Source: JAFAZJ01 sp964437145 (GTDB lineage: Bacteria > Pseudomonadota > Alphaproteobacteria > Reyranellales > Reyranellaceae). From it: a stretch of 64,000 nucleotides of DNA. A program made the position numbers and the translations under genes. Positions 8,354-16,108 of the stretch are shown piece by piece; position 1 is the stretch's first letter; every line of letters starts with the position of its first letter. The notes under the pieces are model-generated. The model was not told the DNA's origin. It ran no database searches and saw only the letters and a list, made by a program, of their open reading frames with translations. Where the stretch lies: contig CAYTFW010000005.1 in assembly GCA_964437145.1 (NCBI GenBank), forward strand, positions 1 through 64,000, given 5' to 3'.

Positions 8354-8797
8354 ATGCGCCGACTTGCGACTGTTCTTCTCGCACTGGCGCTTGTCACGCT
8401 GGCCGGCGTGGCGCAAGCGCAGCCTCGGCCGACGGCGGCGCAGCTGCAGCGCCTGATCGCCGAAGCGCTCAAGGACCCGGATTCGGTGACCATCACGCGC
8501 ACGCAGTCGCTGGGTTTCACCGAGAGGGTCGTGACGCGCCAGCTCACCTACGAGCGTGGCGGCGTGCACTACACCCTGGCCGTCACCAATCCGCGCCTGC
8601 GCGATGGGCTGATCTTCTTCTCCCACCAGCCCGCGCGGAAGCTGTTCATCATGCACCGCACCGACACGCACCTGCGTCGTGTCGCCAGCGCGCGCAACGA
8701 TCTGACGCAGGGCGACGCCGGTCTCACCCGTTGGGATGGCCAGGCCGCCGACAACGACTTCAGCGCCCAGCTCGCCTTCTGGGCGACGGTCAATTGA
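8354..8797 (+). CDS. exported protein of unknown function, second of a tandem pair
   Basis: 147 residues. The ATG at 8354 lies six bases after a strong AAGGAGG (8341-8347); a GTG at 8348 is too close to that site. A normal Sec signal peptide (MRRLATVLLALALVTLAGV, then AQAQ) replaces the twin-arginine signal of its upstream paralogue. The mature part is clearly related to the preceding protein, including the near-identical motif MHRTDTHLRRVASARNDL and the same C-terminal WATVN. No known domain recognised. It ends 3 bp before the convergent amidohydrolase gene. Confidence 0.75.
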   Translation: MRRLATVLLALALVTLAGVAQAQPRPTAAQLQRLIAEALKDPDSVTITRTQSLGFTERVVTRQLTYERGGVHYTLAVTNPRLRDGLIFFSHQPARKLFIMHRTDTHLRRVASARNDLTQGDAGLTRWDGQAADNDFSAQLAFWATVN

Positions 8798-8800
8798 GGT

Positions 8801-9988
8801 TCAGGCCGCGACCTTCGGGTAACGCAGATCCTCGGCGAGGCCCGCGCCCATCAGCTCGATGAAATTGTCGCGGTAGAACAGGTCGCGCTGACGCGGCGTG
8901 ATGCCTGCGGCGTCCATCGAGGCCTCGAAGCGCTTGATCGGGTTGCGGCCGCCCTCGACATGCGGATAGTCGGAGGAGAACAGGCAGACGCCGTCGCCGC
9001 TATTGGCGATGATCCAGCCGGTGTCCTCGTGCGGATAGGGCGTGACGCGCACCTGGCGTTTGACGAATTCCGAGGGCTTCAGCGACATCTTCTGCAGCCG
9101 CTCCTCGTTCTTGAAGAAGGCGTTGTGCGCGCTGTCCATGTTGCGCATCCAGCCCGGCACCCACGAGGCGCCCTGCTCGATGACGCCGATCATCAGCCGG
9201 GGGAAGCGGTCGAGCACGCGGTCGATGATCAGCGCGGTCAGCGCCTGCATCGGCGGAATGCCGATCGCCATGTAGTCGATCGACTTGAAATTGTCGTCGC
9301 CACCGTGGAAGTCGGGCACCGGCGGCAGGCCGTTATTGAAATAGGCGGGATCGAGCAGCTTCCCGCCGCCGCCGACATGGAAGACGATCGGGATGCCCGC
9401 CTCCTGCGCCTGCGCCCACAGCGGATCGAAGGCGATGTGGCTGGGCGAATGGTGCGTCGGGCAGCGCGAGGGGATCATCAGCGCCTTGGCGCCCATCTTC
9501 AACGCCTCGCCCGCGGCCTTGGCGGTGCGCTCGAAGTCCTGCAGCGGGATATAGGCGGTGGGCAGCAGGCGGCGGTCGACGGCGCAGAAATCGATCATGT
9601 GCCGCGTGTGCGCGTTGGCCACGGCGTAGGTCAGGTCGAGATCGTCGCCACCCTCCAGCACGTTGGAGTAGTTCAGCAGCGCCGTGGTGAACATGAGCTG
9701 GCTGGCGAAGCCCAGCAAGTCGATCGAGCGCGGCCGGTCCTGCTTGCGGTACGAGCCCAGCGCGTCCCAGTTCTTGCGCAGCATGATCTGGGTGTCGTCG
9801 AAAGCCTCGGCGCCCATGTCAGCCGCGCGCTTCTCGCGCGCCGCGTGGAAGCCCTCGCGGCGCGGGAACAGCACCGTGTCGGTGACGATGGCGCGCGAAC
9901 GTGCGTCGAGATAGTCGTTGAGGAAGCCCGGCGTTTCCATGATGTGCGCGTCGGCGTCGTGGATCACGCGTCCCGTGGCGTAGGGCAT
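8801..9988 (-). CDS. amidohydrolase-2 family metal-dependent hydrolase
   Basis: 395 residues from ATG 9988, which has GGAGGAAC about eight bases upstream; the frame stays open to 10048 but that start lacks support. Sequence features of the ACMSD/amidohydrolase-2 family are visible: an N-terminal D-A-D-A-H motif (HDADAHIMETPG), a central His region (IPIVFHVGGGG), and C-terminal FSSDYPHVEGGRNPI, where the Asp and His help bind the catalytic metal. Members decarboxylate or hydrolyse aromatic or cyclic acids in the cytoplasm. Substrate not predictable here. Transcribed convergently toward the tandem exported-protein genes. Confidence 0.85.
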   Translation of the reverse strand: MPYATGRVIHDADAHIMETPGFLNDYLDARSRAIVTDTVLFPRREGFHAAREKRAADMGAEAFDDTQIMLRKNWDALGSYRKQDRPRSIDLLGFASQLMFTTALLNYSNVLEGGDDLDLTYAVANAHTRHMIDFCAVDRRLLPTAYIPLQDFERTAKAAGEALKMGAKALMIPSRCPTHHSPSHIAFDPLWAQAQEAGIPIVFHVGGGGKLLDPAYFNNGLPPVPDFHGGDDNFKSIDYMAIGIPPMQALTALIIDRVLDRFPRLMIGVIEQGASWVPGWMRNMDSAHNAFFKNEERLQKMSLKPSEFVKRQVRVTPYPHEDTGWIIANSGDGVCLFSSDYPHVEGGRNPIKRFEASMDAAGITPRQRDLFYRDNFIELMGAGLAEDLRYPKVAA

Positions 9989-10073
9989 CGACCGTTCCTC
10001 CGGAGTCGTTGGCCGCAAGCCTGCCGTGTAGCCGATCGATGTCAACAACTAGCATCCGCATCGCGAACCGGAC

Positions 10074-11108
10074 CTAAGGGCGGCAATGCTCCGCAGACGG
10101 TCCGGCCGTTGCGATGATGCGATCGATTTCCTGTGCGAAATCGTCGAAAGACGGGATAAGCCCGACCTGCACTGCCCGCCTCAGGCACAAGGGCGGTGAT
10201 TCTCCCCTGTCGAGGCAGCTTTCCAAATGTGCCCCTCCCAGATCGATGAGCAACGGTTGACTTAGCGGATATCGCCGGAGCTTCCGCTCGAACTCGTCGA
10301 TGCCAGGAATCCCGTGGATCCAGAGAATGGACACGTTCGTGATCGTAGACACGCGGTCTCGCGCCTCGACCTGATGTCGTATTTGAGCGCTGAACAAATT
10401 GTGCGCCACAAGAACACCCGCAGCCCAGCGCGCTTCAAGATCGCCGTTCTTAGCGGCGGCCCAAGCGAGGCTCCACTTCCTGGTGCAATCGCCATCCGAG
10501 TCTACCAACTCTCTCCATGATCGCTCCGTGCTCGGCCCGCCCACGCCGGTCTGCTTCGGATCGGGTTGAGTTGCTGGAGGCTCATGCCATGGTGCGAGCT
10601 CACCAAAGACACGGCAGACCGCGGGACGTGAGATGGCGTCGATTGATCTGGCGTAGTCGATCAGGTCAGGCACGAAGCGGTCGTTGCATGCCGCCAAAGC
10701 GCCGCCGCGGTCGATACACGCCTTCACCTCCTTCCCTTGGCTAAACCAAGCGATGTCCAAGATTCTCGACAGTCGTTCGTCGTGTTGAGGCCCGGCGTGC
10801 GGTAGAGCGTGCAGGTGGAGGATCGTGGCATGGCGAAGCCACGAGAAGACATCCTGCGAAAGCGCTGGAGGCACGAGCTTGTGTGTCCAGATGGCGCTGG
10901 CAAGCGTCGCAATTGCTTTACCATCACCCTGTCTGGCGTGAGGCCAGAGCTCATTCCATGTCTCGGCGCAGGCGCCACGCCGAAGATGGGCGGTCGCACG
11001 GTCGATGGCGACTTGGACGTCTGACGGACTGGCACCCGCCGATTGGATCGGACCAATCGCCACAGTCAGGATCGCTGAAACCACCAGCCACAGCCCGCGC
11101 GTGCTCAT
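10074..11108 (-). CDS. exported hypothetical protein
   Basis: 344 residues with an N-terminal signal peptide (MSTRGLWLVVSAILTVAIG, cleavage near SAGAS). The mature part is rich in Cys and Trp and has several short helical segments (ATAHLRRGACAETWNELWPHARQGDGKAIATLA, and later KWSLAWAAAKNGDLEARWAAGVLV). These resemble irregular Sel1/TPR-like repeats but lack the full consensus. Base composition looks less GC-rich than its neighbours, which may indicate relaxed selection or later acquisition. No family recognised. It is transcribed in the same direction as the flanking genes with an 85-bp gap downstream. Confidence 0.6.
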   Translation of the reverse strand: MSTRGLWLVVSAILTVAIGPIQSAGASPSDVQVAIDRATAHLRRGACAETWNELWPHARQGDGKAIATLASAIWTHKLVPPALSQDVFSWLRHATILHLHALPHAGPQHDERLSRILDIAWFSQGKEVKACIDRGGALAACNDRFVPDLIDYARSIDAISRPAVCRVFGELAPWHEPPATQPDPKQTGVGGPSTERSWRELVDSDGDCTRKWSLAWAAAKNGDLEARWAAGVLVAHNLFSAQIRHQVEARDRVSTITNVSILWIHGIPGIDEFERKLRRYPLSQPLLIDLGGAHLESCLDRGESPPLCLRRAVQVGLIPSFDDFAQEIDRIIATAGPSAEHCRP

Positions 11109-11147
11109 CTCATCGACACTCCGATCGGCGCCCAGCCTAGGCGTCTC

Positions 11148-11999
11148 TCAACCAAGAGCCTCCAGCCGTTTCGCCACCGCGATCAAGTCCATCCACGCCT
11201 GCCGCTTGCCGCCGGGCGTGCGCAGCAGATAGGCGGGGTGGTAGAGCGGCATGGCGGGGATGCGCGTGCCGTCGGGCAGCGTGTAGTCGAACCACTTGCC
11301 GCGCAGCCGCGTGATGCCCTGCTCGGTCTCCAGCATGTTCTTGGCCGCCACGCCGCCGGCCAGCACCAGGATCTTCGGCCGCGCCAGCTCGACATGGCGG
11401 CGCGCGAAGGCGACGCAGATGGCGCTGTCGCCGACGCTGGGCGTGCGGTTGCCCGGCGGCCGCCAGGGCAGGATGTTGGTGATGTAGAGATCGCGCGCGC
11501 GGCTCATGCCGATGGCCGCGAACATGCGGTCCATCAACTGGCCGCTGACGCCGACGAAAGGCTTGCCCAGCCGGTCCTCGTCCTCGCCCGGCGCCTCGCC
11601 GACGATCATGACGGGCGCGCCGGGCACGCCGTCGGCGAACACCGTGTTCTTGGCGAGGCGCTTGAGCGTGCAGCCCTCGAAGGCGCGGATCGCGGCTTCC
11701 AGCTCGGCCAGCGTGGTGGCGCTGGCCGCCGCCGCGCGGGCGTCCTCGACCAGCCGGGGTGATTCCAGCGGCACCGGCGCCCGCCGCGGCGGCACCACGG
11801 GCGCGGCCGGCGCCGACGGCGCCTCGCCCATGCCGCGCGCCAGTGGCGGCTGAGCCTGTGGCGGTGCCGCGGTGACCGCCGGACGGGCCGAAAGCGCGTA
11901 GCGGTCCTGCGCCTCCTCCAGGCTGCAATCCTCGACGCCGGCATCGGCGTACCAGCGCAGCAGGGCGACGGGGTCGGTGAGGGGCGGCGCGGCGTTCAT
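11148..11999 (-). CDS. uracil-DNA glycosylase, Fe-S family 4/5 type
   Basis: Removes uracil from DNA. The catalytic core is clear: GEAPGEDEDRLGKPFVGVSG (motif 1 and the active-site loop), ITNILPWRPPGNRTP, VLAGGVAAKNML, and the C-terminal HPAYLL motif with the catalytic His. The N-terminal ~110 residues are a variable Ala/Pro-rich extension. Only one Cys (FEGCTLKRL) is seen where archetypal family 4 enzymes have CxxC. From memory this arrangement is common in alphaproteobacterial members. ATG 11999 gives MNAAPPL; the frame is open to 12044, and starts at 12044 or 12038 are also possible. It faces the cold-shock gene across a 249-bp divergent gap. Confidence 0.85.
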   Translation of the reverse strand: MNAAPPLTDPVALLRWYADAGVEDCSLEEAQDRYALSARPAVTAAPPQAQPPLARGMGEAPSAPAAPVVPPRRAPVPLESPRLVEDARAAAASATTLAELEAAIRAFEGCTLKRLAKNTVFADGVPGAPVMIVGEAPGEDEDRLGKPFVGVSGQLMDRMFAAIGMSRARDLYITNILPWRPPGNRTPSVGDSAICVAFARRHVELARPKILVLAGGVAAKNMLETEQGITRLRGKWFDYTLPDGTRIPAMPLYHPAYLLRTPGGKRQAWMDLIAVAKRLEALG

Positions 12000-12248
12000 C
12001 GGCCGCGCAGGATGATCCGGCGATCTTGAGACGTCCATTGGCATGTTTTCCCAAGCCCTTGTCAGACCGGATGGAACTGCCTATATGATCGCCATCGACA
12101 TTTGGCCGGACTATCGGGCCGTTTCGCCTGAAGCGTGATGCCAGGCGCACGATCAGACGCTCTCCAAACATCGACGAACCGGGCTGCGCGCGCGCTTTGG
12201 CGCGTGATCGGCCTAACTTAAACTACTGTCTTAATCGAAAGGGTTCCC

Positions 12249-12458
12249 ATGATCACGGGCACCGTCAAGTTCTACAACGCCACCAAGGGCTTCGGCTTCA
12301 TCCAGCCGGACAACGGCGGCAAGGACGTCTTCGTCCACGCCACCGCTCTGGAGCGTGCCGGCATCCGCGGCCTGGCCGACGGCCAGAAGGTGTCGTTCGA
12401 CACCGCCGAGGACCGCCGCAGCGGCAAGGTCGCCGTCTCGACCATCGAGCTGGCGTAA
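12249..12458 (+). CDS. cold-shock domain protein (CspA family)
   Basis: 69 residues, the normal single-domain length. RNP1 (KGFGFIQP) and RNP2 (VFVHATA) motifs are intact. It binds single-stranded RNA/DNA and acts as an RNA chaperone during cold or growth transitions. AAAGGG at 12238-12243 precedes ATG 12249. The gap upstream (12000-12248) leaves room for a long structured leader, as in many csp genes, but I see no specific element. A strong terminator follows 19 bases after the stop, so it is monocistronic. Confidence 0.95.
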   Translation: MITGTVKFYNATKGFGFIQPDNGGKDVFVHATALERAGIRGLADGQKVSFDTAEDRRSGKVAVSTIELA

Positions 12459-12476
12459 GCCATACCGATTGTGCGA

Positions 12477-12501
12477 AGCCGCCCCGCGAGGGGCGGCTTT
12501 T
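12477..12501 (+). terminator. rho-independent terminator of the cold-shock gene
   Basis: A perfect 9-bp stem, AGCCGCCCC / GGGGCGGCT, with a GCGA tetraloop and a short T run, placed just downstream of the cold-shock protein stop codon. Confidence 0.9.
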
Positions 12502-12593
12502 GCATGGAAGGTCTTACACTTACACCCTTCCGTAACAGGCCGGCGATACGCTATGCAGCGCATCGTCATCGACAATGGTCAGGATAGGATTGA

Positions 12594-12995
12594 ATGTTTT
12601 CACCGAATGACAGGGGTTTCCAGGACCGCTTGAGCGCGGCCGCGCAGGCCAAGAAGGCCCTGCTGGAAAAGGCGAAGGCGAAGCTCAACGCCGACGACCC
12701 GGCCACGCTGGAGAGGCGGGCTGCCCGAGAGGCGATCATCAAGGCGCGCAACGAGCGCCTCGCCGCCAAGGAAGCCGAGCGCCTCGCGGCCGAAGCCGCG
12801 CGCAAGGCCGAGGAAGAGCGCGTCGCCGCCGAGAAGGCCGCGCGCGAGGCCGCCGAGAGGGCGGAGCGCGAGGCGCGCGCGGCGGCTCTCGAAGCCGAAC
12901 GTCAGGCGAAGCGCGAAGCGCAGATCGCCGCGCGCAAGGGCCGCAAGGTGCGCGACCTGTCGTGGCTCACCGGCGGCGCCAGCCAGGACGCCTAG
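12594..12995 (+). CDS. DUF6481-type charged coiled-coil protein
   Basis: 133 residues, nearly all Ala, Glu, Lys and Arg in a long predicted helix (ERLAAEAARKAEEERVAAEK and similar). The N-terminus contains FQDRLSAAAQAKKALLEKAKAK, and the C-terminus is a short KVRDLSWLTG tail. This matches the small alphaproteobacterial DUF6481 family, whose N-terminus also reads F-Q-x-R-x-x-A-A-x-A-K. Function unknown. It is often found near cold-shock genes, as here (135 bp downstream of one). No signal peptide. Confidence 0.75.
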   Translation: MFSPNDRGFQDRLSAAAQAKKALLEKAKAKLNADDPATLERRAAREAIIKARNERLAAKEAERLAAEAARKAEEERVAAEKAAREAAERAEREARAAALEAERQAKREAQIAARKGRKVRDLSWLTGGASQDA

Positions 12996-13010
12996 GCGTC
13001 GACCACCTCC

Positions 13011-13077
13011 TGTCATCCCGAGCGCAGCGAGGGATCCAGGAAACTCCCATAGATTCCTCGCTGCGGTCGGAATGACA
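13011..13077. repeat. intergenic palindrome, family A copy 1
   Basis: 67-bp inverted repeat: TGTCATCCCGAGCGCAGCGA at the left and CGCTGCGGTCGGAATGACA at the right, with a short centre. The right arm carries point differences from the other copies. It lies between two convergent genes. Confidence 0.85.
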
Positions 13078-13090
13078 ATGGGCGTGGCGT

Positions 13091-13513
13091 TCAGTGCGCC
13101 GCTTTCGGTGTCTCCATCAGCTCGATGAGAACGCCGCCCAGATCCTTGGGATGCAGGAAGATCACCGGCGTGCCGTGCGCGCCGATGCGCGGCTCGCCCG
13201 TGCCCAGCACGGTCATGCCCTTGGCGCGCATCTCGTCGCGCGCGGCGTAGATGTTCTCGACCTCGAAGCAGACATGGTGCTGGCCGCCCTTGGGGTTCTT
13301 GGCCAGGAAGGCCGTGATCGGCGAATTCTCGCCATAGGGCTCGATCAGCTCGATCTGCGCGTTGGGCAGGTTGACGAAGCAGACCCAGACGCCCTGCTCG
13401 GGCATCGACCATTTCTCCGTCACATCAGTGGCGCCGAACACCTCGCGATACATCTTCACCGACTGCTCGATCGACGGCGTGGCGACGCCGACATGGTTCA
13501 GCTTGCCGATCAT
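13091..13513 (-). CDS. mce: methylmalonyl-CoA epimerase
   Basis: 140 residues of the vicinal-oxygen-chelate fold with two beta-alpha-beta-beta-beta repeats. The family pattern is present: LNHVGVATPSIEQ (metal His), QIELIEPYGENSPI, QHHVCFEVENI (second His) and FLHPKDLGGVLIELME (Glu). It interconverts (2S)- and (2R)-methylmalonyl-CoA in propionyl-CoA catabolism. The rest of that pathway is not adjacent, but an acyl-CoA carboxylase carboxyltransferase lies at 61595-63181. Start ATG 13513 gives the usual MIGKLNHV. Confidence 0.93.
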   Translation of the reverse strand: MIGKLNHVGVATPSIEQSVKMYREVFGATDVTEKWSMPEQGVWVCFVNLPNAQIELIEPYGENSPITAFLAKNPKGGQHHVCFEVENIYAARDEMRAKGMTVLGTGEPRIGAHGTPVIFLHPKDLGGVLIELMETPKAAH

Positions 13514-13592
13514 GGCTGGACTCCCGGGCTGGGTATGATGCGTGCCGCCTCATGGCATGTCGGGGTACGATAGTCGATGACCCGGAGGTCGC

Positions 13593-14237
13593 ATGACTGA
13601 CGATCGCCTGACGCTCTACGGCAGCTTCACCTCGAGCTCGTCCTACAAGCCGATGCTGTTCCTGTCGCTGAGCGGCCTGCCGTTCTCCTTCCGCACCGTC
13701 AACCTGAAGAAGGGCGTGCAGAAGGAGGCGGCGCATCTGGCGATCAACCGCTACGGCCAGGTGCCCGTCCTGGCGCACCGCGGCCTGCTGATCGTGCAGT
13801 CCAACGTGGTGCTCGACTATCTCGCGCGCACGACCGGGTTCTTCGAGGGCCGCACCGAGCAGGACCGCTGGCGCGCGCGCGAATGGCTGTCGTGGGAGAA
13901 CGACGCCATCACCAACGTCGCCAAGGTGCGTCACTACAGCCGCTTCCGGCAGGTCGACCCGGCGGTGATGGACTATTTCCGACCGCTGGCCGAAGGCGCG
14001 CTGGATTTCATCGACAAGGCGCTGGCGGGCCGCGACTGGCTGGTGGGGGATTCCTGCACGATCGCTGACATCGGCTGCTGGGGTCGCATGGTCTTCATGG
14101 CCGAGGGCGGCATGTCGATGGACGGGCGGCCTCATCTGCTGAAATGGGCGACGCGGCTGCAAGCCATGGCCGGCTTCGCCCTGCCGCACGACCTGATCCC
14201 CAAGAAGGATCACGAATTCCCGGCGCGGAGTGATTGA
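13593..14237 (+). CDS. glutathione S-transferase family protein
   Basis: 214 residues. The N-terminal thioredoxin-like domain contains LYGSFTSSSSYKPMLFLSLSG and NRYGQVPVLAHRGLLIVQSNVVLDYL (cis-Pro and the E/Q-S glutathione-binding motif). The C-terminal helical domain has the GDSCTIADIG N-capping box. Soluble cytoplasmic enzyme; substrate unknown. Divergent from the epimerase gene with a 79-bp gap. Confidence 0.88.
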   Translation: MTDDRLTLYGSFTSSSSYKPMLFLSLSGLPFSFRTVNLKKGVQKEAAHLAINRYGQVPVLAHRGLLIVQSNVVLDYLARTTGFFEGRTEQDRWRAREWLSWENDAITNVAKVRHYSRFRQVDPAVMDYFRPLAEGALDFIDKALAGRDWLVGDSCTIADIGCWGRMVFMAEGGMSMDGRPHLLKWATRLQAMAGFALPHDLIPKKDHEFPARSD

Positions 14238-14240
14238 AAC

Positions 14241-14345
14241 GCCCCCTCACCCCCGGCCCCTCTCCCGCGAGGGGAGAGGGGAGGAAGACTCGATGCCTCA
14301 TGTCCCCCTCTCCCCTCGCGGGAGAGGGGTTAGGGGTGAGGGGGC
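14241..14345. repeat. long inverted repeat (CCCCTCTCCCGCGAGGGGAGAG type)
   Basis: Arms of the type GCCCCCTCAC..CCCTCTCCCGCGAGGGGAGAGG and CCTCTCCCCTCGCGGGAGAGGGG..GTGAGGGGGC. Each arm is itself a palindrome; together they form a ~105-bp cruciform between the GST gene and the ETF-QO gene. No ORF. A member of a widely dispersed intergenic repeat type. Confidence 0.85.
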
Positions 14346-14419
14346 GGCGGTAGCGTCGCGGCGTCGGGTACGCTATCAGTCCGCGACGAGAAGACGGACG
14401 GAACGGCCGGAGATCGCGA

Positions 14420-16075
14420 ATGTCGCGCGAGTCTATGGAATATGACGTGGTGATCGTCGGCGGCGGCCCGGCCGGGCTGGCGGCGGCGATCCGCCTGAAG
14501 CAGCTCTCGGCCGAGCACGGCCACGAGGTCTCGGTCTGCCTGATCGAGAAGGGCTCGGAGGTCGGCGCGCATATCCTCTCCGGCGCGGTGATCGACCCGA
14601 TCGCGCTCAACGAGCTGATCCCGGACTGGAAGGAGAAAGAGGCGCCGATCGAGACCGAGGTCACCGACGACCGCTTCATCTTCCTGACCCAGCCCAACTC
14701 TATCGCCTTCCCGAATTTCCTGATGCCGCGGCTGATGAGCAACCACGGCAACTACATCGTCAGCCTGGGCAACCTCTGCAAATGGCTGGCCGGCCAGGCC
14801 GAGGCGCTGGGCGTCGAGATCTATCCTGGCTTCGCCGCTGCCGAGGTGCTCTACGACGAGGATGGCAGCGTCGTTGGCGTGGCGACGGGCGACATGGGCA
14901 TCGGCAAGGACGGCCAGAAGAAGGACAGCTACACGCCGGGCATGGAGCTGCGCGCCAAGTACACCTTCATCGCCGAGGGCGCGCGCGGATCGCTGGCCAA
15001 GACGCTGTTCGCCAAGTTCAACCTGCGCGACGGCGTGGAGCCGCAGAAATTCGGCATCGGCCTGAAGGAGGTCTGGGAGATCCCCGCCGACAAGCATCGC
15101 AAGGGCCTGGTCGTGCACACCCAGGGCTGGCCGCTCAGCGAGACCAAGACCGGCGGCGGTTCGTTCATGTACCACTACGGCGAGAACCTGGTCTCGATCG
15201 GCTTCGTGGTGCATCTCAACTACGAGAACCCGTACGTCTCGCCGTTCGACGAGTTCCAGCGCTTCAAGACCCATCCCGACGTGCGCCAGTACCTCGAGGG
15301 CGGCAAGCGCCTCGCCTATGGCGCGCGCGCCATCAACGAGGGCGGCATCCAGTCGATCCCCAAGCTGACCTTCCCCGGCGGCGCGCTGATCGGCTGCTCG
15401 GCCGGTTTCGTCAATGTGCCGCGCATCAAGGGCAGCCACAACGCGATGAAGAGCGGCATGCTGGCCGCCGAGTCGGTGTTCGAGGCGCTGAAGGCCGGCC
15501 GCACCGGCCACGACGAGCTCGCCGACTATCCGGTGAAGCTGCGCGGGTCGTGGCTGTGGAAGGACCTCGACAAGGTGCGCAACGTCAAGCCGGCGCTGAA
15601 ATGGGGCATGGCGCTGGGCACGCTCTATGGCGGCTTCGACATGTGGATGCACGACCTCGGCATGCGCCTGCCGTGGACGCTCAGGCACGGCAAGGCCGAC
15701 CACGAATCGCTCAAGCCAGCCAGCGAGTTCAAGCCGATCCAGTATCCCAAGCCGGACAACGTGGTGAGCTTCGACAAGCTGTCGTCGGTGTTCCTCTCGA
15801 GCACCAACCACGAGGAGGACCAGCCGGTCCATCTCAAGCTGCGCGATCCGTCGATCCCCATCGGCGTGAACATGCCGCGCTGGGCGGAGCCGGCGCAGCG
15901 CTACTGCCCGGCGGGCGTATACGAGATCGTGCAGGGCGACAACAACCAGCCGCGCTTCCAGATCAACGCGCAGAATTGCGTGCACTGCAAGACCTGCGAC
16001 ATCAAGGATCCGTCGCAGAACATCGATTGGACGGTGCCGGAAGGCGGCGGAGGCCCCAATTATCCCGGGATGTGA
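14420..16075 (+). CDS. etfD: electron transfer flavoprotein-ubiquinone oxidoreductase
   Basis: 551 residues, full length for ETF-QO. The N-terminal FAD site is VVIVGGGPAGLAAAIRLKQL. The central GSHNAMKSGMLAAE segment and the membrane-contact region are conserved. The C-terminal 4Fe-4S ferredoxin motif is C-P-A-G-V-Y-E..N-C-V-H-C-K-T-C-D-I-K-D-P, ending GGGGPNYPGM. It passes electrons from ETF, reduced by acyl-CoA and other dehydrogenases, to the quinone pool at the inner membrane. The first ATG (14420) gives MSRESMEYDVVIVGG; an ATG six codons later gives a shorter version. Confidence 0.96.
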   Translation: MSRESMEYDVVIVGGGPAGLAAAIRLKQLSAEHGHEVSVCLIEKGSEVGAHILSGAVIDPIALNELIPDWKEKEAPIETEVTDDRFIFLTQPNSIAFPNFLMPRLMSNHGNYIVSLGNLCKWLAGQAEALGVEIYPGFAAAEVLYDEDGSVVGVATGDMGIGKDGQKKDSYTPGMELRAKYTFIAEGARGSLAKTLFAKFNLRDGVEPQKFGIGLKEVWEIPADKHRKGLVVHTQGWPLSETKTGGGSFMYHYGENLVSIGFVVHLNYENPYVSPFDEFQRFKTHPDVRQYLEGGKRLAYGARAINEGGIQSIPKLTFPGGALIGCSAGFVNVPRIKGSHNAMKSGMLAAESVFEALKAGRTGHDELADYPVKLRGSWLWKDLDKVRNVKPALKWGMALGTLYGGFDMWMHDLGMRLPWTLRHGKADHESLKPASEFKPIQYPKPDNVVSFDKLSSVFLSSTNHEEDQPVHLKLRDPSIPIGVNMPRWAEPAQRYCPAGVYEIVQGDNNQPRFQINAQNCVHCKTCDIKDPSQNIDWTVPEGGGGPNYPGM

Positions 16076-16108
16076 CGGCCCGCGATCGCGCGGGCGGAGA
16101 GGGTTGGC

